Origin: JAHECQ01 sp047638695
GTDB lineage: Bacteria > Actinomycetota > Acidimicrobiia > Acidimicrobiales > SZUA-35
DNA length: 15,893 nt
Direction of reading: 5' to 3'
Assembly: GCA_047638695.1 (NCBI GenBank)
Contig: JBLINY010000103.1
Coordinates: 1-15,893 of the forward strand
Shown here: piece by piece, positions 1 through 8,067 of the stretch
How positions within the stretch are numbered: position 1 is the first letter of the stretch
Layout: each line of letters begins with the position of its first letter
Position numbers and translations under genes: made by a program
Notes under the pieces: model-generated
Databases searched by the model: none
What the model was told of the DNA's origin: nothing
Seen by the model: only the letters and a program-made list of their open reading frames with translations

Positions 1-1
1 C

Positions 2-484
2 GAGGGTTGGGTGGCCAATGACGACATCGACTACATGCCAATGCTGAGCTTCCCGCTCCATGGCATGGATGCCCAGCTCGCCCTTGCTGACCTTGTGCTG
101 AACGGCGTGTTCGAACGGCACCCGGTCCTACGGGTCGCATGCGTCGAACTCCTCTCTCGTTGGCTACCCGACCTGTGCTTCAGGCTCGATGCCGCCCATG
201 CCACACACCGGCGTATCAGCGGCCACGCCGTGTCCGACCTGACAATGAAGCCCAGTGAGTATCTTCGGCGAAACGTGCGAGTCAGCGCGTTCGCTTCGGA
301 GAAGCCCGCCGACATCATGAACCAGGTCGGGCCAATGCTGATGTTCGGCGGCGACTTCCCGCACCCAGAGGGCCATGCCTCTCCATACGATGACTACCTG
401 GCCAAAGCCGGCCGACCAATGCCAGACGATGTCTCGGCCAAGTTCTACGGCGCCAACCTGGCCGAGCTGCTCACCGGCCAATAG
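2..484 (+). CDS. Amidohydrolase family 2 (ACMSD-like) protein, C-terminal part
   Basis: This is the 3' end of a metal-dependent amidohydrolase of the ACMSD/amidohydrolase-2 type, a TIM-barrel family that hydrolyses or decarboxylates small acids and amides. The frame is open to the left edge of the window, so the true start lies outside; a GTG at 11 is only an internal codon. Seen in the fragment: VFERHPVLRVACVE followed by WLP, the usual family segment around an active-site strand, and MFGGDFPHPEG near residue 115 counted from that GTG, which carries the late metal-binding Asp. The N-terminal HxH metal motif would lie outside the window. The gene converges on the aminotransferase, 40 bp away. 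Its substrate cannot be told from the fragment. Family assignment is good; the role is unknown. Confidence 0.8.
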   Translation, partial: EGWVANDDIDYMPMLSFPLHGMDAQLALADLVLNGVFERHPVLRVACVELLSRWLPDLCFRLDAAHATHRRISGHAVSDLTMKPSEYLRRNVRVSAFASEKPADIMNQVGPMLMFGGDFPHPEGHASPYDDYLAKAGRPMPDDVSAKFYGANLAELLTGQ

Positions 485-488
485 CTCG

Positions 489-528
489 CTAACCCGACAC
501 TCGGCCTGGGCAGCGTCACCTGGGTTAG
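489..528. terminator. Weak inverted repeat between convergent genes, possible terminator
   Basis: CTAACCC (489-495) and GGGTTAG (522-528) are perfect reverse complements with a 26-base loop. They lie between the amidohydrolase stop and the aminotransferase stop, whose TAA falls inside the right arm. There is no T-run on either side and the loop is long, so this is only a candidate. Confidence 0.25.
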
Positions 529-1835
529 TCGACCGTGGAAACGGCCCCTCGCAGGGCCTCGAGGCCTTCGTCTACCTCATCGGCGGTGACGTTGAGCATC
601 GGTGCCATACGCACCACGTTGCCGTACAGGCCGCCCTTCCCAACGAGCAGGTCGTGGGCCTTCGCTGCTTCGAGCACCGCCGTGGCGTGGTTGGGCATTG
701 GATCCAGCGACTCGGGCGCCGCAATCTCGAACGCCTGCATGAGACCCCTACCGCGAACCTCAGCCATCCAAGGGGTCTCAGCGGCAAGAGCATCGAGGCC
801 TGCCCGGAATCGATCGCCCATTACCTTGGCGTTCTTCTGGAGGTCGTGCTCGAGGACATAGTCGATGGTGGCGAGCCCGGCCGCCGATACCAGCGGACTA
901 CCGCCGAAGGTCGAGAAGTTGAGGACGTCGATGGTGTCCATGATCTCGGCTCGGGCGACGACGCCAGCAAGGGCGACACCATTACCGACACCTTTGGCAA
1001 AGGTCAGCATGTCGGGCACAACATCGTGAGCCTGGTAGCCCCAGAAGTGATCGCCTGTGCGACCCCAGCCGGTCTGAACCTCATCGGAGATGAAGAGAAT
1101 TTGCCGGTTATCAAGCTCCTTCTTCATGGCGCCAAAGAAGCCATCGGGCGGGGTGGCAAACCCACCGACGCCTTGGATGGGTTCGGCAATCAGGGCGGCG
1201 ACATCACCAGCCGAGGTCATGGCCAGAAGCTGGCTGAGGTCATCGACGCCAGCTTGGGTGAAACCTTCGTCGTCGAGGCCGCGGTAGGGGCTTCTGAATT
1301 GGTACGGACCCTGGATGAATGTGACCTGCAGCCCGGACATGCTGGTTGACGACCACGAACTGTGCGATGTGATGGCCTGGGCGGTGAACGACCGGCCGTG
1401 GTAGCTGTTGCGCATCGCCAGGATTTGGTTCGACTTGCGATAACTCGTGGCCAGCAAGATGGCGGTGTCGTTGGCTTCGGTGCCGGACGGCGTCAGAAAG
1501 ACGCGGGCATCGGGGATTCCAGACAACTCGCCGATCTTCTCGGCCAGGGCAATCATGGGCTCCGACAGGTACAGCGACGAGGTGTGCATGATCTTGCCCG
1601 CCTGCCCCTGCACCGCCGCGGTGACGGCCGGATTGTTGTGCCCGATCATGGTGGTCAGTACGCCACCGAAGAAGTCGAGGTAGCGGTGATCGTTCTGATC
1701 CCACACGTAGCTTCCCTCGCCGCGGTCGAGCGAGATCGGCTCGGCATAATACGGACTCAGGAACGAGGGCAACGCCCGCTTATAGCGCTCGTGCAACGAC
1801 GCCGGCGACGAGCTGGCGGTGGTTGTTTCGATCAT
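525..1835 (-). CDS. Class III PLP-dependent aminotransferase (AGXT2/omega-transaminase type)
   Basis: Cytosolic fold-type I transaminase of 436 aa, the normal length for class III (GABA, ornithine and alanine-glyoxylate 2 types). Seen: PSGTEAND at about 117-123 (cofactor phosphate region), the NSYHGR segment at about 143-148, the strand IAEPIQGVGG at about 217-225, ISDEVQTGWGRTG with the PLP-nitrogen Asp at 251, and the Schiff-base lysine in FAKGVGNG at 281. ATG at 1835 is preferred; a TTG directly before it could add one residue. No Shine-Dalgarno is visible upstream, which fits leaderless translation. It is divergent from the NicX-like operon with only 30 bp between start codons, suggesting shared control. 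The amino donor cannot be read from sequence. The gene is intact, unlike most of the operon it faces. Confidence 0.9.
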   Translation of the reverse strand: MIETTTASSSPASLHERYKRALPSFLSPYYAEPISLDRGEGSYVWDQNDHRYLDFFGGVLTTMIGHNNPAVTAAVQGQAGKIMHTSSLYLSEPMIALAEKIGELSGIPDARVFLTPSGTEANDTAILLATSYRKSNQILAMRNSYHGRSFTAQAITSHSSWSSTSMSGLQVTFIQGPYQFRSPYRGLDDEGFTQAGVDDLSQLLAMTSAGDVAALIAEPIQGVGGFATPPDGFFGAMKKELDNRQILFISDEVQTGWGRTGDHFWGYQAHDVVPDMLTFAKGVGNGVALAGVVARAEIMDTIDVLNFSTFGGSPLVSAAGLATIDYVLEHDLQKNAKVMGDRFRAGLDALAAETPWMAEVRGRGLMQAFEIAAPESLDPMPNHATAVLEAAKAHDLLVGKGGLYGNVVRMAPMLNVTADEVDEGLEALRGAVSTVD

Positions 1836-1865
1836 CAAGTGACACTATCCACTGCAGAGAAAACC
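1836..1865. promoter_or_regulatory. Thirty-base divergent promoter gap
   Basis: Only 30 bp separate the aminotransferase ATG (minus strand) from the ATG of the alpha/beta hydrolase (plus strand). Neither start has a convincing Shine-Dalgarno. On the minus strand a TAGTGT hexamer lies about 8-13 bases before the ATG, the position expected for the -10 element of a leaderless transcript. The -35 regions would have to lie inside the opposite gene. Promoter assignment is inference. Confidence 0.3.
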
Positions 1866-2693
1866 ATGACCCCGCCAACGCCCAACGACTATCAGAACGG
1901 ACCTCTCGCCTGACGCGAGACGGGTACTGGTGAGCCGCTTGTTTTCCTTCACGGCCTCGGCGGAACCCGAACGGCATGGGAACCACAACTTCGCGGCCTT
2001 GGCGATTGGTTTCGGTGCATTGCTTGGGACATGCCCGGGTATGGCGATGCTGAGGCGATCGAACCCCTTACCTACCCCACTATTGCTCGACGGTTGGTCG
2101 ATCTGCTCGACATGCTCGGGCTCGAAACGGCGACCCTGATTGGCCTGTCGTTCGGCGGGATGCAAGCCCTGCACACGGCCCTGGAGTTTCCCGACCGCGT
2201 CTCTCGGCTCGTCATTGCTGACAGCAGTCCGAAGTTCGGCATCGACGGCACGACGAGTGAGGACTGGACCCGCTCCCGACTGGAGCCGATCGATAGCGGC
2301 GGGACGCCCGCCGACTCGGCCGAGCTCATCATCGACGCCATCACGGAAGTACGCCTGGCTGGTGCCGCTCGAGCCGAGATCGTCGAGTCGTTCGGCAGAA
2401 TCTCCCCACGGGGTTTCCGGGCCGCAGTCGCATGTCTGCCAACGAACGATGTCATCGACCGGCTGGGGGATATTCAGCAACCAACCATGGTGATTGTCGG
2501 CGAGCTCGACAAGGAAACACCCATCCACTACTCCCAGCTGCTCGTCGACGGAATTCCGAATAGCCGGCTGCACGTGATTCCCGGCGTCGGCCATCTCACA
2601 CCGGCTGAAGCGCCTCGAGAGTTCAACCAGCTCGTCGCCGGCTTTCTCTCCAGAAAGGGCAAGACCCCAGAAGCCGAAGGATTCCTCGAATGA
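1866..2693 (+). pseudogene. Alpha/beta hydrolase with in-frame TGA stop at codon 16
   Basis: Full-length alpha/beta-fold hydrolase reading frame (275 codons plus stop) interrupted by TGA at 1911-1913. From ATG 1866 the frame reads fifteen residues ending NGPLA, then the stop, then RETGTGEPLVFLHGLGG, the standard first strand and oxyanion-hole HG motif of the family. There is no indel: the same frame continues to 2693. The catalytic machinery is intact: nucleophile Ser in GLSFGG (codon 95), Asp in VGELDKE (215), His in GVGHLTP (243). TGG or TAC would be one or two base changes away from the stop. Reinitiation at ATG 2031 would make 220 aa lacking the oxyanion strand. It is first in a four-gene operon and its stop overlaps the next start (ATGA). 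The nearest functional parallels are NicD/PcaD-like hydrolases; the substrate is unproven. Confidence 0.75.
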
Positions 2694-3293
2694 CGAGCTC
2701 GCTCCACACCCCCAGACGACAGGCCATTGTCGACAAGGTGGCCGATCTGGGACCCCGCTTTGCCCAACGGGCCGAGCAGATCGACCGCGAGGCGACCTTC
2801 CCGTTCGAGAATTGGGACGACCTCACAGCAGCCGGTCTCCTGGGAATCGTCGTTCCGGAACACGCCGGCGGGCTGGGCGGTGATTTCGTCACCTATGCCC
2901 TTGCCTCCGAGGAGCTCGGACGCCACTGCGCCACGACAGGCCTCACGTTCAATATGCACGTCGCTACCACTCTTCTGGTAGGAGAAATCAGCGACATGAT
3001 CGGCCTAGAGAACGAGGAGATGACGACGCTCGAAACTCGGCGTCGGCTGCTCTGGAAGGGCGTGATCGAGCAGAATCACATGCACAGCCAGCCCTTCTCC
3101 GAGGGCACGCAGGCGGGAGCAACAGCGGGCTACGCCACCCGAGCGGCGCCGGTCGATGCTGCGTCCCAGCTATCTCGAGCGGGCTTACCGAGATGCCCGC
3201 TGTGGCGCAACCATGCTGCCGTGGAGCGTCGAAGTCTGCCTACTCCGGCTGGGTCGTTACGGACTCTATGACCCGACTGTAGGCGAGTCATGA
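2690..3293 (+). pseudogene. Acyl-CoA dehydrogenase with large internal deletion
   Basis: The N-terminal helical domain of an FAD-dependent acyl-CoA dehydrogenase runs intact from ATG 2690 for about 150 residues (EHAGGLGG, ASEELGR, HSQPFSEGTQAGATAGYATRA). At about 3155-3165 the similarity stops. In another frame (codons from about 3162) the last ~43 residues of the family appear: SYLERAYRDARCGATMLPW through VGES, with TGA at 3291-3293. The family is about 380-400 aa, so some 200 residues, including the central beta domain and much of the C-terminal helical domain, are missing and the join is out of frame. As it stands, translation would give a 193-aa product ending at 3271 with a meaningless tail. 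The original stop still overlaps the next gene's ATG at 3290, and its own start overlaps the hydrolase stop, so the operon design survives. It cannot be active. Confidence 0.8.
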
Positions 3294-4330
3294 ACACCGA
3301 CGAAGCGCAATGGCGTTGGGTCAACCGCGACGCCGAGCAATTTCGTGCCTGTGAGCTGAAGCCAGACGAAACAGCGGTGCTGCTCTACGAGGCGTCCAGT
3401 AGCCCGATCATCGTCAACTCGGCCCGTATGGCTCTTGAAATGTTGGGGGCTGCCGTTGCCGACGTACGCACGCCGACGCCACCCAATCCCCTACCGATTC
3501 GATCAACCGGAGCGTCCCAAGCGCTTGCCGGTCACAGGTCGGCTGTCGCCGCGCTGTCGACCGCCGATTTCGTCGTCGACTGCACGGCCGAGGGGCTGCT
3601 GCACGCCCCTGAACTCGGCACGATCCTTGGCGGTGGTGCCCGGATTCTGATGATCTCGGCCGAACATCCAGAGAACGCCGAGCGCTGGCCCCATGACCCG
3701 TCCTTCAAGGAGAAGGTCGACCTTGGCGTCGCCCTACTCACTTCGGCAAGGGTCATGACCGTTACTTCCGAAGCCGGAACCAATCTCATCGTCGACCTTG
3801 AGGGCGCTTTCAGGGCCGGATCCTATGGTTGGTGCACCGAGCCTGGTTCCATCGCCCATTGGCCCGGCGGGCTCGTGCTTGCGTTCCCGGCCGCCAACAA
3901 GGTGAGCGGCACCGTGGTGCTAGGCACCGGCGACATCAATCTCACGTTCAACGAGTACATCCGTGATCCAATAACGCTGACCATCGAGAACGACTACGTC
4001 ACTACGATCGGAGGTGTTGGACACGATGCAGAACTGATGCGCTCGTACCTCGAAGCATTCGACGAGAAAGACGCCTATGCCGTGAGCCATGTCGGCTGGG
4101 GCATGAATACATCGGCTCGTTGGGAAGCGCTGGCCATGTGGGACAAGTCGGCGCTGAACGGCACCGAGCTTCGAGCCTTCGCTGGCAACGTTGTCTACTC
4201 GACCGGAGCCAAGGAAGTTGCCAACCGATTCTGCCGCGGCCACTTCGACCTGCCGATGCGCAACTGCACCGTAGAACTCGACGGTGACCTGGTGGTGACC
4301 GCCGGACAACTCCGATCGGACCTCCTATGA
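3290..4330 (+). CDS. NicX-like (2,5-dihydroxypyridine 5,6-dioxygenase / M29-fold) protein
   Basis: Intact 346-aa protein of the family holding aminopeptidase T (M29) and NicX, the Fe(II) enzyme that opens 2,5-dihydroxypyridine to N-formylmaleamate. Seen: SHVGWGMN with His267, and GHFDLPMRNCTV with His318 and Asp320. From memory, P. putida NicX (about 350 aa) uses His265, His318 and Asp320 as iron ligands, so pattern and spacing agree closely. EAGTNLIVDL (161-170) and WPGGLVLAFP (191-200) resemble other core family segments. No signal peptide, so cytosolic. It overlaps both neighbours by ATGA, implying coupled translation between the dehydrogenase and the GS-like gene. It is the only undamaged gene of the four. 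Family membership is fairly secure; ring-cleaving activity and a pyridine substrate are inference, and a peptidase or other dioxygenase role is possible. Confidence 0.65.
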   Translation: MNTDEAQWRWVNRDAEQFRACELKPDETAVLLYEASSSPIIVNSARMALEMLGAAVADVRTPTPPNPLPIRSTGASQALAGHRSAVAALSTADFVVDCTAEGLLHAPELGTILGGGARILMISAEHPENAERWPHDPSFKEKVDLGVALLTSARVMTVTSEAGTNLIVDLEGAFRAGSYGWCTEPGSIAHWPGGLVLAFPAANKVSGTVVLGTGDINLTFNEYIRDPITLTIENDYVTTIGGVGHDAELMRSYLEAFDEKDAYAVSHVGWGMNTSARWEALAMWDKSALNGTELRAFAGNVVYSTGAKEVANRFCRGHFDLPMRNCTVELDGDLVVTAGQLRSDLL

Positions 4331-5650
4331 GCAGCCAATTCACCGACTACGCCCGTATCCGGATGCTGTGGCCCGACCACCTTGGCCTTGCGCGCGGCAA
4401 ATACGTGCCCGGCCATCTCGCCGATCGCGGTTCGTCATTCTGCGTTACGACATTCGCCACGTCCTACAACCGCGACCTCATTGATGCGCCACACGCTTAC
4501 CTCAGCGAGGGGCTCAAGGACGTCCACGGACAAATCGACGCCGAGACTCTTGCGACCTTCGTGGGAGGATGATCGTACCGGAGTGGCTGTCGCCCATCTG
4601 AGCTTCGACGATGCCCCGTACGAGGCATCGAGCCGAGCCGCCTTGCAACGTTCGGTCTCGGCGTGGAGCGACCTCGGCTACCGAGCAAAGATCGGCATCG
4701 AGCTCGAGGGATACCTGCTCGAACAAGCTGGAAATGGGGATTGGGTTCGCTATTCGAACCCGCGGTCGATGGTCTACGGAACCGCTTCTCTCGGCGATCC
4801 CTCCGGATTCCTCGATGACGTCATGCTCACAGCGGAGCGGTGCGGGTTCATCATCGAATCGGCCAATGTCGAGTTCGACGAATCTCAGTTCGAATTCACA
4901 CTGCACTATGACGATGCGGTCCGCGCCGTCGATGACATCTTCATGTTCCGGATCCTTGTGCGCGAACGGGCTATTGCCCTTGGTCTCGACTTCACGTTCC
5001 TGGGCCGACCTTTTCCTGAGTAGACCGGCTCCGGACTTCACATCAACTTCAGCTTTCTCGACCAGGACGAACAGCCGGCGCTGGTCGACCCCACGGACGA
5101 CCACGGGCTCAGCACGCTTGCTCGGCAATGCTTGGCCGGCCTCGTCGAACACCACCAGGCCCTCACAGCCGTCGCGGCACCCACAATCAACGCGTATCGC
5201 AGACTCCTCCCCGGGTCGCTCTCTGGCCGTTGGGCTAACTGGGGTGTCGACCACCGCAACGTGACCAATCGAGTTCCCGCCGAGGGCGGAGCGGCGATGC
5301 GGATCGAGAATCGTCTCGGAGATGGGGCCATGAACGTGCATCTCGGCACCGCTGCGGTGCTTGAGGCCGCCCGACTCGGCGTCATCGGACAACACCTTCC
5401 CCCTGCTGCCTACGAGGGCGACGGTTTCGAGGACGGTGGCGGCTGTGCTCGAAGCGCCGAATCGCTTTCGGTGGCCCTCGACCATCTCGAAGCTGCTCCG
5501 ACGCTGTGCGAGGCCATCGGTAGTGGCGTCATCTCCAACTTCATTGCCAACAAGCGGCGCGAGGCCCAGAGGTTCGCCGAAACCGGGGCCAGCATCGCCA
5601 GCGATGAGCTATCCGAGTTCGAGCGGGCCAACTACCTTCCATATCACTGA
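4327..5650 (+). pseudogene. Glutamine synthetase-like ligase, frameshifted and with TAG stop
   Basis: GlnA-fold ATP-dependent ligase in three pieces. From ATG 4327 (overlapping the upstream TGA) 81 residues are read before TGA at 4570-4572. The family sequence continues in the next frame from about 4562 (WEDDRTGVAVAHL) to TAG at 5021-5023, then in that same frame to TGA at 5648-5650. Catalytic-domain motifs are present: GIELEGYLLEQ (about 4690), ESANVEFDESQFE (about 4857), GSGLHINFS (5027-5053) right after the TAG, and RIENRLGDGAMNVHL (about 5300-5344). Total length, about 440 codons, is normal. Relatives usually have a Pro-Gly before the Trp at the frameshift, so a small deletion is likely. 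It resembles GS paralogs that gamma-glutamylate amines (PuuA/IpuC-like) more than housekeeping GlnA, but that is inference. No product could include both substrate-domain halves. Confidence 0.75.
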
Positions 5651-5671
5651 GTCCGATGGTCGACCTGTAGC

Positions 5672-7120
5672 TCAGACGCCCACCTTCTCTTGCTCGTTGC
5701 TGGCCGCTATCACCCGTGGGTAAACGAAGGCCAACACAACAAAACACAGCGCCACGGCCACCCCAAAGACTGCGAACACGTTCCGGTATGCGTCGAGTGC
5801 GTCGACACGGTCGGCCGGTCCGATAATGGTCACGGCGACCGCGATACCGAGGGCTCCGGCGATGTTGCGCACCGTATTGAACGACGCATTCACCTCGCCG
5901 TAGAGGTCGGACCCCACGCGGCTGACGACTCCGCTGTTGAGAGGTGGATGAGTGAGCGACCAGCCCATCCCAAACAATCCAAGGGCTGGCCCAACCCGTA
6001 GATACGACCCGCTGTCCGTCAGCAACGCCAGCGACAAGACCATCGAGAGGGTGGCGATCAAGGCTCCAACCCGCACGATGCGCACGTGGCCGAATCGGTC
6101 GGCCAAGCTCCCACCGGCAGCGGTCACAACACCACCGATAATGGGGCCGGGCAGCAAGGCTAGGCCGGTCTGCAGTTTGCTGTAACCCCAGATTCGGACC
6201 AGGAAGAGCGGCCAGACAAGCCAGGTCGCCAATCCTGCGAAGTTAAGGAGAAAGTTGGCAACGTTGGCCACGGCAACGGGAGGCAGCATGAAAACATCGA
6301 GATTGAGCAGCGGCTCGGGGTGGGTCCGGCAGCGGCGGAGCACCATGGGGAACAACACGGCAGAGGCGAGAAACGATCCGATGATGATCGGGCTGGCCCA
6401 GCCCTCCTGCGAGCCGAAGCTGGCGCCAAAGACAAGGGTCCCGATGGCCGCGGTGCCCAACACCACACCAAGCAGATCCAGAGCACCGCGGCGCACCTCC
6501 GCCTTGGACTCCCGCAGCACCCCGAACGTGCCGGCGTAGGCAACGAGGGCAATTGGCGTACTGAGCAGGAACAGAATCCGCCAGTTGGCAACTGCCAGGA
6601 TCAGCGCCGAAAGCCCGGGTGCGAGTGTTGATGCCAGTGGGCCGGTCGCACTCCAAAAGGCAACGGCGCTGATGTGACGTTCCTTCGGAAACTCCGGCAA
6701 GACGACGGCCAACGAGCTGGGCAGGATCATCGCTCCCCCGGCAGCCGTGACCAGCCGGGCGAGAATCAGCACATAGACATTGGGGGCAGCCGCCGAAAGA
6801 GCCGAACCAACGGCGAAGGTGAGCAACCCAACCCGGAACACCCGTCGCCGTCCCACCCGATCAGCGAGACGGCCCGAGACCAGAAGCAGACTGGCCATTC
6901 CAATGAAGAAGATCGACGCGACCCACGAAAGAGCGCCCGGGCTGGCCCCCTCAAAGTCGTCAGAGATGTCCGCGAACGCCAGGTTGGTGGCCGTTGTATT
7001 GAACGACATCAGCGAGAAGCCGAGGCTGCCGACGATCAAGGCTCGCCAGGCACGCGTTGACACGACCGGCTGCTGTGTCTTCTGGGTCTGCTGCTTCTTC
7101 TGGACGGAGACCGATCTCAC
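5672..7120 (-). CDS. MFS transporter, DHA2 (14-TM EmrB/QacA-type) family
   Basis: Integral membrane drug:H+ antiporter-like protein of 482 aa, the usual size for the 14-helix DHA2 group. Seen: a short polar N-terminus rich in Gln/Lys, a first helix from about residue 25, motif A GRLADRVGRRR at 83-93 between TM2 and TM3, motif B-like LARLVTAAGGA with Arg122, a motif C-like segment GPLASTLAPG at 160-169, and repeated hydrophobic segments to about 470. The start is GTG at 7120 with no clear ribosome-binding site. It converges on the broken GS-like gene with 21 bp between the stops, so it is transcribed separately from that operon. It could export a toxic substrate or pathway intermediate; the actual substrate is unknown. 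The frame is free of lesions. Confidence 0.88.
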   Translation of the reverse strand: MRSVSVQKKQQTQKTQQPVVSTRAWRALIVGSLGFSLMSFNTTATNLAFADISDDFEGASPGALSWVASIFFIGMASLLLVSGRLADRVGRRRVFRVGLLTFAVGSALSAAAPNVYVLILARLVTAAGGAMILPSSLAVVLPEFPKERHISAVAFWSATGPLASTLAPGLSALILAVANWRILFLLSTPIALVAYAGTFGVLRESKAEVRRGALDLLGVVLGTAAIGTLVFGASFGSQEGWASPIIIGSFLASAVLFPMVLRRCRTHPEPLLNLDVFMLPPVAVANVANFLLNFAGLATWLVWPLFLVRIWGYSKLQTGLALLPGPIIGGVVTAAGGSLADRFGHVRIVRVGALIATLSMVLSLALLTDSGSYLRVGPALGLFGMGWSLTHPPLNSGVVSRVGSDLYGEVNASFNTVRNIAGALGIAVAVTIIGPADRVDALDAYRNVFAVFGVAVALCFVVLAFVYPRVIAASNEQEKVGV

Positions 7121-7202
7121 GTGCTGGAGACTGACACAACACCCACAAGAAGACCCGGACGGTAATTTCGGACGATTCCTAAGCAGTCAGGCGACCGGGT
7201 GA
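7121..7202. other. Short intergenic region upstream of the MFS gene
   Basis: These 82 bases separate the MFS GTG start from the stop of the BON-OmpA gene; both genes are on the minus strand. The stretch presumably carries the MFS promoter, but I see no convincing -35/-10 pair, strong hairpin or operator palindrome in it. Confidence 0.3.
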
Positions 7203-7958
7203 TCAGAGAATCTGGAACTCGATCCGACGGTTGATCTGCTGCTGCTCGGCGGTGTCGTCGGGGTCTTCTTGCAGACGTGTCTCGCCGAAGCCTCTCGGAG
7301 TGAGCTCATTGGCCACGTCGCGCTCGACGAGTGCCGCTACCACCGCAGCTGAACGACGCTCAGAGAGACTCTGGTTCGAGGCGTCGTCACCACGGCTATC
7401 GGTATGACCTCCTACTTCGAAGGTGAGATCGGGGTTGGCAATCATCAGGGCCGCGGCCTCGTCAAGCACCGGAAGGGACTCGGCCAGAATCACATCGGTG
7501 CCCGACTGGAAGAGGATCTGGTCGAGGCCGTTGAGCGCCGCTTCGACATCGTTGCTCTCAGCCAACGTCAGGTCGTCAACGAGCTCTACATCGCTGCCGG
7601 CCGCGTCGCGCCTTCTTCGACCACGAGCTCATCGGTGATCTGCTCATCGCTGTACACCGAAGCAGCTGCATCGCGCAGGGTCTGCGCTGTTTCCTCGCTC
7701 GGGACGATTCCGCTGAGCACCACGCCACCCTGGCTGGCCGCCACAAGCGCATCGGCCCCAGCGACAACCGGTGCTGGCACCTCAGTGGTGGTGGGAGCCT
7801 CGTTGGTCGTGGGGGGCCTCCGTGGTAGTTGTCTCCTCAGCCGCTTGGTCTTCGTTCTGCGCTTCTTCTTCTTCGTCGTTATCAGCCGACACTGCGGTTG
7901 TGGCCCGGGCCGTCGAAGTGGTTGGTGTCAACTTGAAGAAACCACCTAGGGCGAGCAT
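7203..7958 (-). pseudogene. ArfA-like BON plus OmpA-domain envelope protein with two compensating frameshifts
   Basis: Reading in three steps gives a 251-aa protein. From ATG 7958: a short hydrophobic start (MLALGGFF), an acidic then Thr/Pro/Glu-rich stalk (TTTTEAPTTNEAPTTTE), a BON domain (GGVVLSGIVPSEETAQ through DELVVEEG), and an OmpA-like peptidoglycan-binding domain (FEVGGHTDSRGDD, LSERRSAAV, INRRIEF) to the stop at 7203. This order matches mycobacterial ArfA/OmpATb. An extra base in the six-G run 7811-7816 shifts the frame, and a missing base near 7590-7594 shifts it back; between them the BON part is read from GTG 7780 and stops at 7586. The OmpA part can be read alone from TTG 7565. 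A pair of opposite single-base indels, one in a homopolymer, looks more like sequencing error than decay. No Shine-Dalgarno is seen at 7958, and the frame is open without a start codon for 29 codons upstream. Confidence 0.65.
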
Positions 7959-8067
7959 CGAGACGATCGCGGGTTCGCTCGAACCGCCGTCGATTGTCGC
8001 AGCAAGAGGCCCCGGTTTCCTACCTCTGACCGAAGAGGTCCGCTTCTACCCTTAGCGACCGCAGCAC

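Noticed and set aside
375..1349. Long plus-strand open frame of 324 codons
   Set aside because: It is antisense to the aminotransferase, which has clear family motifs; the translation resembles no family and results from GC-rich codon bias.
1911..1913. Selenocysteine or Trp recoding of the TGA in the hydrolase
   Set aside because: The codon lies before the first strand, not at a catalytic site, TGA ends many genes in the window, and no selenocysteine insertion hairpin is evident just downstream.
4555..4580. Programmed frameshift in the GS-like gene
   Set aside because: No slippery heptamer is seen, residues expected before the Trp are missing, and a further in-frame TAG lies downstream, so the product would still be broken.
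5021..5023. Pyrrolysine or amber readthrough at the TAG
   Set aside because: GS-like proteins have an ordinary residue here, and no pyrrolysine genes are seen; a nonsense mutation or error is simpler.
4514..5485. Minus-strand open frame of 323 codons over the GS-like gene
   Set aside because: It mirrors the GS codons; the plus-strand frame has catalytic motifs and the minus-strand one has none.
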